18,916 bases of DNA from Oscillospiraceae bacterium (GTDB taxonomy: Bacteria; Bacillota; Clostridia; Oscillospirales; Ruminococcaceae): the NCBI GenBank assembly GCA_900762805.1, contig CAAFHY010000203.1, forward strand, positions 1 to 18,916, given 5' to 3'. The notes under the pieces were generated by a model that worked only from the letters and a program-made list of their open reading frames with translations, had not been told where the DNA came from and did no database searches. Numbering within the stretch: the stretch's first letter is position 1; each line of letters starts with the position of its first letter. The translations under genes and the position numbers were made by a program. Shown in pieces: positions 1 through 7,624 of the stretch.

Positions 1-85
1 AAATCTGTACCGTCATATTTACTGCGCGCCGCATCCGGCGCAAGCGGTGCGCGCCCCTGTCAGGGCGGCGCCCTCGGAGAACTCT

Positions 86-1465
86 ATGAACCACATTTTT
101 CAGGACTTCTGTCAAAGCTATGCCGGCCGGCGGGTCGCTTTCCTGGGCGTCGGCGTCAGCCATATCGGCATCATCCCGGCCTTTATCGAGGCCGGCGCGC
201 AGGTAACGGTCTGCGACCGCGCCGCGCAGCTCTCGCCCAAGGCGGCCGCCGCGCTGAACGGGCTGCCCATCGAATACCGCATGGGCGACGGTTATCTCGA
301 CCGTCTGACCGATTTTGATCTCATCTTCCGCTCGCCGGGCATCACGCCGCTTGAGCCGGGCATCCGGGCCGCGGAGCAGGCCGGCGTCAGGCTCACCGGC
401 GAGATCGAGCTGTTCTTCGATCTCTGCCCCTGCCGCTCCATCGGCATCACCGGCAGCGACGGCAAAACCACCACCTCCACGCTCATCAGCGAGATGCTGC
501 GGCAGGCCGGCCGCACTGTTCACCTCGGCGGCAACATCGGCGATCCGCTGCTGCCCCGCCTGCCAGAGATGACGGCCTCGGACATCGTTGTGGCCGAGCT
601 GTCGTCGTTCCAGCTCATGACCTTCAAAACCTCGCCCACCGTCGCGGTCATCACCAACATCCACCGCAACCACCTCGATTATCACCGCGACATGGCCGAA
701 TATATCGCCGCCAAAAAGCGTATCCTGGACTGCGGCGCCGCCGTCTGCGTGCTCAACGCCGACGATCCGACCGTCATGGAGATGGGCAGCGCCTTTGCCG
801 GTGAAAAGCGCCTGTTCTGCATGACCCATACCGTTGAAAACGGCGCTTTCCTGCGCGACGGCGCCCTCTGGCTGGCCGATGGCGGCCGAACCGAAAAAAT
901 CATCGACACGGCCGATATCAAGCTCCCCGGCTTTCACAATATCATGAACGCGGCGACGGCCATTGCCGCCGTGCGCGGGCTGGCCGCGCCCGACGATATG
1001 CGCCGCGTGCTGGCCGGCTTCGGCGGCGTCAAGCACCGCATCCAGCTCGTGCGCGAGCTGGACGGTGTGCGCTACTACAACGACAGCATCGGCACCACGC
1101 CCAGCCGCACCGTCATGTGTTTGCGCGCCTTCCCCCCAAAAAAGCAGGTCGTCATCGCCGGCGGCTCGGACAAGGGCATGGATTTCACCGAGCTGTCGGC
1201 CGATATGTGCCGCAGCGTCCGTGTGCTCATCCTCATCGGCGCGACAGCCGGCAAGATAGAAGCCGCCGTCCGCGGCTATGAGGGCTACAACGGTTCACCG
1301 GTCATCCTGCACGCCGGCAGTCTGGAGGAGGCGGTGCTGCTCGCCCGCGAACAGGCAAGGCCGGGAGAAAGCGTGGCTCTCTCCCCCGCCTCGGCGAGCT
1401 TCGACCAGTTCAGGAATTACGGTGAGCGCGGCGACCGCTTTGCCGCGCTGGTAAACGCCCTATGA
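86..1465 (+). CDS. murD: UDP-N-acetylmuramoylalanine--D-glutamate ligase
   Basis: Cytoplasmic peptidoglycan precursor enzyme that adds D-glutamate to UDP-MurNAc-L-Ala using ATP. The 459-aa product has the family's usual length and three-domain order. An N-terminal Rossmann region carries GVGVS near residue 22. The ATP-binding P-loop GSDGKTTT starts at residue 123, and NHLDYH of the central Mur ligase domain follows near residue 190. A C-terminal domain carries GGSDKGMDF. I chose the ATG at 86 because GGAGA lies 5 nt upstream; an in-frame start at 47 would add 13 residues without a comparable site. The stop codon overlaps the next gene's ATG (ATGA), so the two are probably translationally coupled. 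The upstream gene of any mur operon lies outside the window. Identification is firm. Confidence 0.95.
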   Translation: MNHIFQDFCQSYAGRRVAFLGVGVSHIGIIPAFIEAGAQVTVCDRAAQLSPKAAAALNGLPIEYRMGDGYLDRLTDFDLIFRSPGITPLEPGIRAAEQAGVRLTGEIELFFDLCPCRSIGITGSDGKTTTSTLISEMLRQAGRTVHLGGNIGDPLLPRLPEMTASDIVVAELSSFQLMTFKTSPTVAVITNIHRNHLDYHRDMAEYIAAKKRILDCGAAVCVLNADDPTVMEMGSAFAGEKRLFCMTHTVENGAFLRDGALWLADGGRTEKIIDTADIKLPGFHNIMNAATAIAAVRGLAAPDDMRRVLAGFGGVKHRIQLVRELDGVRYYNDSIGTTPSRTVMCLRAFPPKKQVVIAGGSDKGMDFTELSADMCRSVRVLILIGATAGKIEAAVRGYEGYNGSPVILHAGSLEEAVLLAREQARPGESVALSPASASFDQFRNYGERGDRFAALVNAL

Positions 1466-2163
1466 AGCAGCAGGATCTGACCGCCCGTTTTATCAAGGGC
1501 TACCGCGGGCCGCGCTCGCTGGCCGCCATCTGTCTGGCCATCGCCTCCTATTGCCGGCAGGGGGCGCAGGACGCCGGCTTTGAGCAGCGCCGCAGCTGTA
1601 TGATCGCTTGGCTCAGCCGCACCGTCTATGTCTGCGGCCAGCCCTCTCCCCTTGCGCGCCGCCGCATCGAAGCGACAGCGCGGGCCTGCGATGCCGCCGC
1701 CGTCTTTTCGGCCTCGCCGCTCACTTTGGACGGCTACACCGCGCGCACGGTGCAGGAAATGCGCTATGCGGGAGACGCCGAGGCCGCCCGCCCCACCGCT
1801 GACCTTGTTACTGCCGTCCGCATCATCCACAGCGTTTCAGGCGTTGCGGCCGACCGCCTGCTGGTGGAGTATCTGCGGCGCACGTCAGCCGGCGTGGCGG
1901 CACTGTTCCTCGCCGAGCAGGACGGCCGTCCCGCCGCTGCGGCCGCCGCCGATTTCATCTGCCCCGGCTACGCCGTGATCGGGTCGGTCTCGGTGCCGCC
2001 ACTCCATCGCGGCAACCGACTGGGGCTGCGTCTGGCCGCCGCGGCCGCCGCCGGCTATCGGAACGCCTATCTTATCTGCGAGAAGCAGCTGGTGCATGCC
2101 TATGCCGCCGAGGGCTTCGTGCCGTCGGCCGTGCTTGCCATCTCTTATAAAGACAGCCGATAG
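1462..2163 (+). CDS. GNAT-family N-acetyltransferase
   Basis: Predicted acyl-CoA-dependent N-acetyltransferase of unknown substrate, 233 aa. The C-terminal half carries the acetyl-CoA pyrophosphate-binding signature V-P-P-x-H-R-G-N-x-x-G-L at about residues 178-189. It is followed by an alanine-rich helix and a typical GNAT ending (YAAEGF near 214-219). The N-terminal 110 residues resemble no domain I recognise and may be a partner or substrate domain. Its ATG overlaps the murD stop codon by 4 nt, with no clear ribosome binding site of its own, so expression is probably coupled to murD. That pairing hints at a cell-wall or protein-modification role but does not prove one. The fold is likely; the function is open. 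Confidence 0.8.
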   Translation: MKQQDLTARFIKGYRGPRSLAAICLAIASYCRQGAQDAGFEQRRSCMIAWLSRTVYVCGQPSPLARRRIEATARACDAAAVFSASPLTLDGYTARTVQEMRYAGDAEAARPTADLVTAVRIIHSVSGVAADRLLVEYLRRTSAGVAALFLAEQDGRPAAAAAADFICPGYAVIGSVSVPPLHRGNRLGLRLAAAAAAGYRNAYLICEKQLVHAYAAEGFVPSAVLAISYKDSR

Positions 2164-2719
2164 GGCCGGCATCGCGAGACACCGGTTCTGACCGTCAGGC
2201 AAGCAGCGGGACAGGGCGGCAGGCGGGCGGCCAAAGCCTCCAAAATATCCGGGCATCTGTCCTGAAAAGCGGCCGATCGTCTTCCGAGGCCGGCTGACCG
2301 CCCATATCCCCCAAAAACAGCGGCGTGACTTCGGGGCTGCCCATGTGCCGCCGCATTTTTCCTGAAAAACCGGCCGAAATGCCCTTTCCCGAAAGCATTC
2401 GATGGCCGGCATCAGCCGGCGCCCGCTTTCCGCAAAGCGGCCACCAGCGGGCGCAGGTCCGCCAAAGCACACCCTTTTTCCGCAAGCGGCCGAACGGCGG
2501 GCGGCGCCTCAAGCTCACCCATCCCGCAAAAGGCGCGCACCATTCCCGCAAAAAGCATGGTTCGGCCGTCTGAGTTGGCTGTGTGCCTGTCCGGCCCGTG
2601 TCTTCCCTTGCGGGGCGCGTGAGCCGAGCCTGCTGTGCGTTCATCCGACCCGCGCTCGGCGCATCCCGCCCTTCCCCCCACCGCATTTCTGCCTGCCGGC
2701 ATACCATCAAGGAGCATCC
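2164..2719. other. 556-bp intergenic region without supported gene
   Basis: GC-rich and without a convincing coding signal. Frames open here lack ribosome binding sites or are antisense shadows. It contains degenerate short direct repeats: CCTGAAAAGCGGCCG near 2261 against CCTGAAAAACCGGCCG near 2361, and TTTCCGCAAAGCGGCC near 2427 against TTTCCGCAAGCGGCC near 2477. I see no clear terminator with a T-tract. The ribosome binding site of the downstream PLP enzyme lies at 2709-2714. Confidence 0.6.
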
Positions 2720-3946
2720 ATGGATCTGAAAGAATTTGACCGCCGCATCATGGCCGACTGCGCACCGGTATTTGCCTCGATCGAGGAAACGGCCGCCATC
2801 AACCGCGCCCGCGTACAGGACGCTTTTGTCAAAAACCGTGTTTCCAGCGCCATGTTCGCGCCCTCCACCGGCTACGGCTACGGCGACATCGGGCGCGACG
2901 CGCTCGACGGCCTGCTGGCCGATATCGTCGGCGCGGAGGACGCCCTCTGCCGCGCGGCCTTTATGAGCGGCACCCACGCGCTGACGGTAGCGCTGTTCGG
3001 CCTGCTGCGCCCCGGCATGCGGCTGCTCTCGGCGGTCGGCGAGCCGTATGATACCCTGCAGACCGTTATCAGCAAGCCGGGCGTCGGCTCGCTGACCGAG
3101 TTCGGCGTCGAGTACCGCTTTGTGCCGACAGCCGGCACGCGGCCCGACCTTGAAGCCATCGCCCGCGAAGCCAAAGGCGCCGATGTGGTGCTGGTGCAGC
3201 GCTCCCGCGGCTACAGCCTACGCGACACACTGACGCTGCCCGATATCGCCGCCGTCTGCCGTGCCATCCGCGCCGGCAACCCGAACGCCGTTATCCTGTG
3301 CGACAACTGCTACGGCGAATTCGTCGAGGCCGACGAGCCGCTCTCGGCCGGCGCCGATCTCATCGTCGGCTCCTTTCTCAAGAATATCGGCGGGGCCATT
3401 GCCCAGACGGGCGGCTATATCGCCGGCCGGAAAGAATATGTCGCGCTTTGCGAGCACCGCCTGACCGCCCCCGGCACCGGACGCGAGCTCGGCTCGGTGC
3501 CGCAGGGCCACCGCGAGATGTTTCTGGGGCTGTATTTTGCCCCCTCGGTCGTTGAGCAGGCGCTCAAATCGGCCGTCTACTGCTCGCGTATGTGCGAGCT
3601 GCTCGGCTACCCCGTCGTGCCCGCCTACAACGCCCGCCGCGGCGACATCGTTGACGCCATATCGCTGGGCAGCGAGGAGGCCGTCACGCTGTTCTGCCGC
3701 GCCATCCAATCGCTCTCGCCCATCGACAGCTTTGCCGTGCCGGAGGGCTACCCCATGCCGGGCTACGGCTGCGACGTCATCATGGCCAGCGGCTCGTTCA
3801 CCAACGGCTCCTCCATCGAGCTTTCGTGCGACGCCCCGCTGCGCGAGCCGTATGTGCTCTATCTGCAGGGCGGCATCCACCTCGATTACGCCCGCCGCGC
3901 CTTTCTTTTGGCGGCGGAAAAGCTGGAAGCCGCAAAAAACAGGTAG
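2720..3946 (+). CDS. PLP-dependent methionine gamma-lyase family / 'aluminium resistance' protein
   Basis: Cytoplasmic fold-type I PLP enzyme of the family named 'aluminium resistance protein' or 'methionine gamma-lyase family protein' in Firmicutes (YnbB-like). By family it should act on a sulfur amino acid, but the in vivo substrate is not established. The 408-aa product has the usual family length. The Schiff-base lysine is expected at K221 in SFLKN, and D195 in CDNCYGEF is expected to contact the PLP ring nitrogen. An N-terminal STGYGYGDIGRD stretch and FMSGTHAL fit the family. I chose the ATG at 2720 because AAGGAG lies 5 nt upstream; the frame stays open back to 2402, but that extension is low-complexity and has no ribosome binding site. 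The Zn-phospholipase-like gene follows 55 nt downstream, possibly in one operon. An AT-rich TAGAAT at 3967-3972 could be an internal -10 box. Confidence 0.88.
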   Translation: MDLKEFDRRIMADCAPVFASIEETAAINRARVQDAFVKNRVSSAMFAPSTGYGYGDIGRDALDGLLADIVGAEDALCRAAFMSGTHALTVALFGLLRPGMRLLSAVGEPYDTLQTVISKPGVGSLTEFGVEYRFVPTAGTRPDLEAIAREAKGADVVLVQRSRGYSLRDTLTLPDIAAVCRAIRAGNPNAVILCDNCYGEFVEADEPLSAGADLIVGSFLKNIGGAIAQTGGYIAGRKEYVALCEHRLTAPGTGRELGSVPQGHREMFLGLYFAPSVVEQALKSAVYCSRMCELLGYPVVPAYNARRGDIVDAISLGSEEAVTLFCRAIQSLSPIDSFAVPEGYPMPGYGCDVIMASGSFTNGSSIELSCDAPLREPYVLYLQGGIHLDYARRAFLLAAEKLEAAKNR

Positions 3947-4001
3947 ATTTGTTCACATTTATGCTTTAGAATGGTAATCGATCCCCTAAGGAGGGTTGTC
4001 T

Positions 4002-4787
4002 ATGCCATCCGTATATGCACATATCCTGTTTGCCAAAAAGGTGCTTGATCGGTTGGACTGTCCCAACCGCCGCCTCTTTACCGAGCAGCTGGATGAATAT
4101 CTCGTCGGCTCGCTGGGGCCCGACCTGCTTTTCTTCCACCCGCCCGTATTCGTCGGGTCGGTGGCCAAGGTCGGCAGCCGCCTTCATGCCAGTCCCGTCA
4201 GCGGCCTGCTGGAGCCGCTGCGCCCGCTGGTCTATAACGGGACGCCCTACGCCGCCGCCTACGCCGCCGGGCTTATCTGCCATTATGTGAGCGACCACGC
4301 GCTGCATCCCACCGTTGACAGCGAGGCGGCCAAGGCCCGCATCTCCCATCTGGGTCTGGAAACGGAGCTTGACCGCTATCTGGCCGAGCAGAACGGCCTT
4401 GACCCTCTGACCCTGCGCCCGCTGGCCGACATCGAGCCGAACGACAGGCTCTTTACACTGATGCGCTGCATCTATCCCTGTACCCGTCAGCAGCTTCGCG
4501 CCGGCTGGCGCGGCATCCGTCAGACATATCAGCTGCTCGGCTCGCTGGGCGGCAGCCCGCTGGCCGGTGTTGTCAACATCGTCCGACCGACACGCGGCAT
4601 CATCCTGAAAAAGAAAGCCGACCCGGCCTGCCGCGCCGCCGTCGAGCGCTATGCGCAAATGCTGGAGGACGCCGTGCCCACCGCCGTGTTCCTGATCGAC
4701 AGCTATTTCCTGTCGGTTCGGTGCAACGCCCCGCTCGACAGCGCCTTTCTGGGCGATTTCAACGGCCGCGAGGGGAAGGGTAGATAG
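4002..4787 (+). CDS. Zinc-dependent phospholipase C family protein
   Basis: Predicted metal-dependent hydrolase of the Zn_dep_PLPC type, 261 aa. Members resemble bacterial phospholipase C, but many Firmicutes copies lack a signal peptide and have no proven substrate. This one also lacks a secretion signal, so a cytoplasmic role is possible. Candidate zinc ligands follow the family pattern: H7 (YAHILF), D41 (GPD), H62, H94 and D98 (HYVSD), H102, and H116 with E122. I chose the ATG at 4002 over a TTG at 3996 because AAGGAGG ends 7 nt before the ATG. The gene converges with the phage-type operon across a 529-bp gap. No strong rightward terminator with a T-tract follows; the hairpin at 4850-4881 has its T-tract on the other strand. 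The family call is good and the activity unknown. Confidence 0.85.
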   Translation: MPSVYAHILFAKKVLDRLDCPNRRLFTEQLDEYLVGSLGPDLLFFHPPVFVGSVAKVGSRLHASPVSGLLEPLRPLVYNGTPYAAAYAAGLICHYVSDHALHPTVDSEAAKARISHLGLETELDRYLAEQNGLDPLTLRPLADIEPNDRLFTLMRCIYPCTRQQLRAGWRGIRQTYQLLGSLGGSPLAGVVNIVRPTRGIILKKKADPACRAAVERYAQMLEDAVPTAVFLIDSYFLSVRCNAPLDSAFLGDFNGREGKGR

Positions 4788-4844
4788 ACCGCACGGCGTC
4801 AAGAGCGCGCCGCCCGAAAAAGCGCGCCGCCGCACAGCACACAC

Positions 4845-4881
4845 AAAAAAGCGCCCCGACAGGCATACCTGTCGGGGCGCT
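4845..4881 (-). terminator. Intrinsic terminator of the phage-type operon
   Basis: A perfect 14-bp stem (4850-4863 paired with 4868-4881, arm AGCGCCCCGACAGG) closes a CATA/TATG tetraloop. On the - strand a run of T residues (complement of 4845-4850) follows at once. On the + strand no T-tract follows. It would therefore end leftward transcription downstream of the coiled-coil gene at 5317. Confidence 0.9.
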
Positions 4882-4897
4882 GCTTCCTGCTCTCCCC

Positions 4898-5243
4898 TGC
4901 CCCGCTCGGCGCAAAACCGTAACGTAAGCCTCTCTGCGTTCGCCGGGGGCAGGATAGAGCGGGCTGCCGGAGCGGGACCGCACAGGCGGCAGCGGCATTT
5001 TCCGCGTCGGCGCCCCGTCTCCCGCGCCTTCTGCCGGGGAAATGCCTCTCCGGCGCGAGGGTGTTTCCCTTGCCCCGCTCGGCGTAAAACCGTAACGTAA
5101 GCCTCTCTGCGTTCGCCGGGGGCAGGATAGAGCGGGCTGCCGGAGCGGGACCGCACAGGCGGCAGCGGCATTTTCCGCATCGGCGCCCCGTCTCCCGCGC
5201 CTTCAGCCGAGGAAATGCCTCTCCGGCGCGAGGGTGTTTTCCC
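4898..5243. repeat. Two-copy 173-bp tandem direct repeat
   Basis: Copy 1 is 4898-5070 and copy 2 is 5071-5243. They differ at only a handful of bases, for example GCGC/GCGT near 4911 and 5084 and CTGCCGGGG/CAGCCGAGG near 5031 and 5204. Each copy carries a small hairpin core (GCGGCATTTTCCGC) and CCGTAACGTAAGCC. No coding function is evident. Confidence 0.93.
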
Positions 5244-5316
5244 TGCCGCGTCCGGCGGCAAAAGCCATCCGCTTTGCTTTCGCCGCACGCCGCGTGTTTT
5301 CTTTGCTCCGCCGCCG

Positions 5317-5874
5317 TCAGCGGATGAACTGCCTGTTCTGCGTCATCGTGAGATAAGCGTAAATCTCCTCCGGGTCGGTGAACAGGTCCGACGGGTCAGC
5401 CGGCTGCCCGTCGGACCGGCCGGCCGCGGTCCCTTGCCCGCCTGCTTTGCCGCCGCTGCGCGCGGTGCGCCCGCCCGCTGCCGCCCGCTTCGCGGCGATG
5501 GCGTCCTTCAGCCTCCATTCCTCGACCTCCTCGCGCCAGCGGGTGCGCGTGCGCAGCTCCGTGTCGTCAAGGCTCTGTCTTTTGCGATCCCACGCCTTTT
5601 CCAGCTCGCGCAGAGCGCTGATATAGTCGCGGCGGATGGCCTGCCCGCGCTCCTCGCCGGATCCGCCCCACAGCCCCGCCGCCGCCAGCTGCTGCGGCAG
5701 GTCGCGGAGCTTTTCCATTGCCTCCACATAGAGCGAACGGGTGCCGCCGCGGAAGTCCTCCTCGGCCTCGGCCCGTTCACGCGCCTGTTTATCGAGGTCA
5801 GCCTGATACTTTGTATCGAGCTGCTGGCGCTGCTGGCGGCGCAGACGGGCCGAAAGTACGTCTGTATAGCTCAT
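5317..5874 (-). CDS. Charged coiled-coil phage protein of unknown function
   Basis: 185 aa, last gene of the operon. The N-terminal 70 residues are rich in Q, R, E and K and should form a long helix or coiled coil. A central segment LPQQLAAAGLWGGSGEE, followed by an R/E-rich helix, resembles a recurrent but uncharacterised motif of Clostridia phage structural clusters. The C-terminal third is a low-complexity Gly/Arg/Ala linker ending in an acidic DPEEIYAYL segment. Its ATG overlaps the endolysin stop by 4 nt (ATGA). Lying after the lysis genes is odd for a structural protein. It could be an internal or ejection protein, an assembly chaperone, or a lysis accessory factor. Phage origin is likely by context; the role is unknown. 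Confidence 0.75.
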   Translation of the reverse strand: MSYTDVLSARLRRQQRQQLDTKYQADLDKQARERAEAEEDFRGGTRSLYVEAMEKLRDLPQQLAAAGLWGGSGEERGQAIRRDYISALRELEKAWDRKRQSLDDTELRTRTRWREEVEEWRLKDAIAAKRAAAGGRTARSGGKAGGQGTAAGRSDGQPADPSDLFTDPEEIYAYLTMTQNRQFIR

Positions 5875-6659
5875 TTTGCCTCCTTTGCCGCGGCGGCCAG
5901 CGCCGCGATGCGGGACAGGATATCCTCCAGCTGCCGCTCACGGCTGGCGGGGGCATGAAGGCGGCTGTAGCCCTCGCAGACAGCCGCGTACAGCTCGCCG
6001 CCGATGCGGCACCAGCGGTAGCCATCCTGTTCAAAAACGCTGTCAACATCGTAAAAGCCGGTTGGGACATAGCCGAGGATCTCGCCCGCCAGCCCCGGCG
6101 CGGCCCGCAGGCGCAGCCGGTCGGCATAGACCTCCAGCTGCTGCCGGGCGGCGTCGCGCTCGACACGGCAGCGGGCGGCATCGTTCGCGGCCAGCCGCGC
6201 AATGGTGTAGGCGCTGTCGGTTTTGTCATAGACCGTCTGGAACGACTCGTCGAGACGGGTATAGAGCAGCGGATCGACCTGGCGGCCGCCGCGCAGCACC
6301 ACATAGTGGCAGTGATAGTCGTTTGCCGTGAAGCAGTTGCCGGAATTGCCCATGCGGCAAACGGCCTGTCCGCGGCTGACGCTGTCGCCCTTTTTCACGG
6401 TGAACGAGCCGCGCAGACAGTGCGCCAGCAGCGTTTCAAAGCCGTCTCCGTGGTCGATGCGGATATAGTTGCCCCAGCCCCTGGCGCGGTCCCAGCCGCA
6501 GCCGTCGGCAACGGCGGCGACCCTGCCGTCACCGGGCGACAGCAGCGGTGCCGTTGCGCCGCCCACCGTCGCGCCCCAGCCGAGGTCGATGGCCGGGTGA
6601 GCGGCGCTGTAGGGGCGGCTGATATAGACAAATGCCTTGGGAAAGGTCAGCACCGGCAT
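5871..6659 (-). CDS. Phage endolysin, M23 peptidase with C-terminal SH3-like domain
   Basis: 262 aa, predicted to cleave peptidoglycan cross-bridges or stem peptides at lysis. The M23/LytM domain (about residues 15-130) shows H21-x3-D25 (HPAID), H80 in LLAHC, and the HxH pair H116/H118 (HCHYV). H21, D25 and H118 would bind zinc, with H80 and H116 catalytic. A linker helix (about 150-180) leads to an SH3b-like wall-binding domain (about 183-228, LRLRAAPG... YRWCRIG). No signal peptide is visible, so export should depend on the holin upstream. I chose the ATG at 6659 because it overlaps the holin stop (ATGA) with a GGAGGGAGG tract upstream; the frame is open to 6788, but that stretch is the holin gene. 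A virion-borne wall hydrolase is an alternative role. Confidence 0.88.
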   Translation of the reverse strand: MPVLTFPKAFVYISRPYSAAHPAIDLGWGATVGGATAPLLSPGDGRVAAVADGCGWDRARGWGNYIRIDHGDGFETLLAHCLRGSFTVKKGDSVSRGQAVCRMGNSGNCFTANDYHCHYVVLRGGRQVDPLLYTRLDESFQTVYDKTDSAYTIARLAANDAARCRVERDAARQQLEVYADRLRLRAAPGLAGEILGYVPTGFYDVDSVFEQDGYRWCRIGGELYAAVCEGYSRLHAPASRERQLEDILSRIAALAAAAKEAK

Positions 6660-7060
6660 CAGCCCTCGCCTCCCTCCTCCGGCAGCTCGTGGGCGGCCGG
6701 CTCGGCCTGCGGTTGATAGGCGGGCAGGCCGGCGTCGGACAGCTGCCGGTCGGTCACGGCGAAGATATCCTTCAGATGGCCGGCGCATTTGCCGAAGTAA
6801 ACGGCGATAACGCCGAGCAGCAGCGCGTCGGGCATGACGGCGAAGGCGCCGAGATCGCAGGCGCCGTTCAGCTTGTCAAGAATGAGGGCAAGGGCAACAA
6901 AGCCCTCCGACACGATGGCTGCCTTGAGGATGCCCGTCAGCAGCAGCCGCCAGCTGAAGGCCTCGCGCAGCTTACCGACGCTTTGATAGGTGCCGAGCAG
7001 GATATTGGTGCCGGCCGCCAGCCCCAGACAGGGCAGATAACAGATGATTTTTTGCAGCAT
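6659..7060 (-). CDS. Phage holin
   Basis: 133-aa predicted inner-membrane protein that would form the lysis hole for endolysin release. Three hydrophobic segments are visible at about residues 5-23, 38-61 and 70-93, followed by a polar, acidic, proline-rich tail (about 105-133), as in many Firmicutes holins. AGGAG at 7065-7069 lies 4 nt before the ATG. The stop codon overlaps the endolysin ATG, the usual holin-endolysin arrangement. Function rests on topology and position, since holins are poorly conserved in sequence. Confidence 0.8.
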   Translation of the reverse strand: MLQKIICYLPCLGLAAGTNILLGTYQSVGKLREAFSWRLLLTGILKAAIVSEGFVALALILDKLNGACDLGAFAVMPDALLLGVIAVYFGKCAGHLKDIFAVTDRQLSDAGLPAYQPQAEPAAHELPEEGGEG

Positions 7061-7078
7061 AAGCTCTCCTCGTATACT
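7051..7078 (+). promoter_or_regulatory. Possible rightward (antisense) promoter in the lysis module
   Basis: TTTGCA (7051-7056), a 16-bp spacer and TATACT (7073-7078) resemble a sigma-A promoter read on the + strand, against the operon. TATACT is notable in such GC-rich DNA. It would face the rightward terminator at 7600-7624. The -35 box matches the consensus at only 4 of 6 positions. Confidence 0.3.
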
Positions 7079-7181
7079 AAGCTTTGCAGACGGTTTTAAG
7101 TGTGTCTGCTTCTTTCACTTGTTGTTCGGCGGGCCTTGGGAGGTCCGTGACGCGATAGCCGCCGGACAGCAGGAGCAATCT

Positions 7182-7225
7182 CCGATCGCTCTCTTTGAGC
7201 CGCAAGGCGCTTCAAAGAAGATCGG
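7182..7225. other. Imperfect long hairpin between lysis genes
   Basis: Arms CCGATC (7182-7187) and GATCGG (7220-7225) enclose TCTTTGA paired with TTCAAAGA, then GCC-GCAA-GGC. On the + strand the loop is a GNRA tetraloop (GCAA). No T-tract follows on either strand, so it is not a simple terminator. It sits in the 196-bp gap between the holin and the small membrane protein gene. Confidence 0.5.
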
Positions 7226-7256
7226 TTCCCCTGAGCCGGGCGTCAGCCGCGGGCCT

Positions 7257-7562
7257 TCAGGATAAAACCCTCCAGCTCCTGACCTCCTGATTGATCTTGT
7301 CGATAAAGGAATTGCCGCCCAGCGCCTTATAGGCGCTGTATTCGTAAATAAAGTTTTCCAGCTCGTGCTGCCGGATGGCCCGCGCGTCGCAGCGGCGGTA
7401 GTAGGTTGCCAGCATATCGGCGCGCAGCAGACATTTCTGCCCGTCGCGGATGCATTTGAAGCCGAGCAGCTTTTCACGCAGCGGCCGAATCAGCAGCAAC
7501 AGCAGCGTCAGCACAGCCGAAAGGCTGCCGGACACCGCCGCCAGCTTTTCAAGGATCGTCAA
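7257..7562 (-). CDS. Small phage membrane protein of the lysis module (holin-like)
   Basis: 101 aa with one strong hydrophobic segment (about residues 10-28, rich in leucine) and a conserved-looking cytoplasmic part. RADMLATYYRR is followed by FIYEYSAYKALGGNSFIDK, a signature I know from small Firmicutes phage proteins encoded next to holins. The start is most likely the TTG at 7562, since GGAGG (7570-7574) lies 7 nt upstream and no suitable ATG exists; the longer open frame reaching 7691 starts in proline/arginine-rich filler. It may be a second holin, an antiholin or a spanin-like accessory. The + strand across this gene may be transcribed too (promoter-like 7051-7078, terminator 7600-7624). 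Confidence 0.75.
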   Translation of the reverse strand: MTILEKLAAVSGSLSAVLTLLLLLIRPLREKLLGFKCIRDGQKCLLRADMLATYYRRCDARAIRQHELENFIYEYSAYKALGGNSFIDKINQEVRSWRVLS

Positions 7563-7599
7563 ATTTTCACCTCCCCGTTTCAATACATTTGTCCCTTCC

Positions 7600-7624
7600 T
7601 GCCCGCCGTCCGGCGGGCATTTTT
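7600..7624 (+). terminator. Rightward intrinsic terminator inside the leftward operon
   Basis: A perfect 8-bp GC-rich stem (TGCCCGCC 7600-7607, GGCGGGCA 7612-7619) with loop GTCC is followed by TTTTT (7620-7624) on the + strand. On the - strand the hairpin is followed by GGAAGGG, so it should stop rightward and not operon transcription. Confidence 0.75.

Larger units (their letters stand above)
4788..5316. other. Convergent intergenic region with terminator and tandem repeat
   Basis: Non-coding gap between the Zn-phospholipase-like gene (+) and the last gene of the phage-type operon (-). It holds the leftward terminator at 4845-4881 and two copies of a 173-bp repeat at 4898-5243. A third copy seems to begin at 5244 but diverges within about 10 nt. 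The repeat period is not a multiple of 3, so open frames crossing it change reading frame between copies. Confidence 0.7.

Noticed and set aside
2402..2719. N-terminal extension of the PLP enzyme.
   Set aside because: The extension is Arg/Pro-rich filler. The ATG at 2720 has a good ribosome binding site and gives the family's length.
2195..2977. Leftward open frame across the 556-bp gap.
   Set aside because: It runs antisense into the PLP-enzyme gene, has no ribosome binding site at a sensible start, and is low in complexity. A shorter frame here (MLFAGMVRAF..., 2558-2412) also lacks support.
4898..5243. CRISPR or short-spacer array.
   Set aside because: The period is 173 bp with no short repeat/unique spacer pattern, and no cas gene is present. 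The same holds for the 194-bp repeat at 18512-18916.
3966..5288. Leftward open frame of 440 codons through the 173-bp repeats and opposite the Zn-phospholipase-like gene.
   Set aside because: It lies antisense to a gene with clear family motifs and reads the two repeat copies in different frames, so no conserved protein repeat results.
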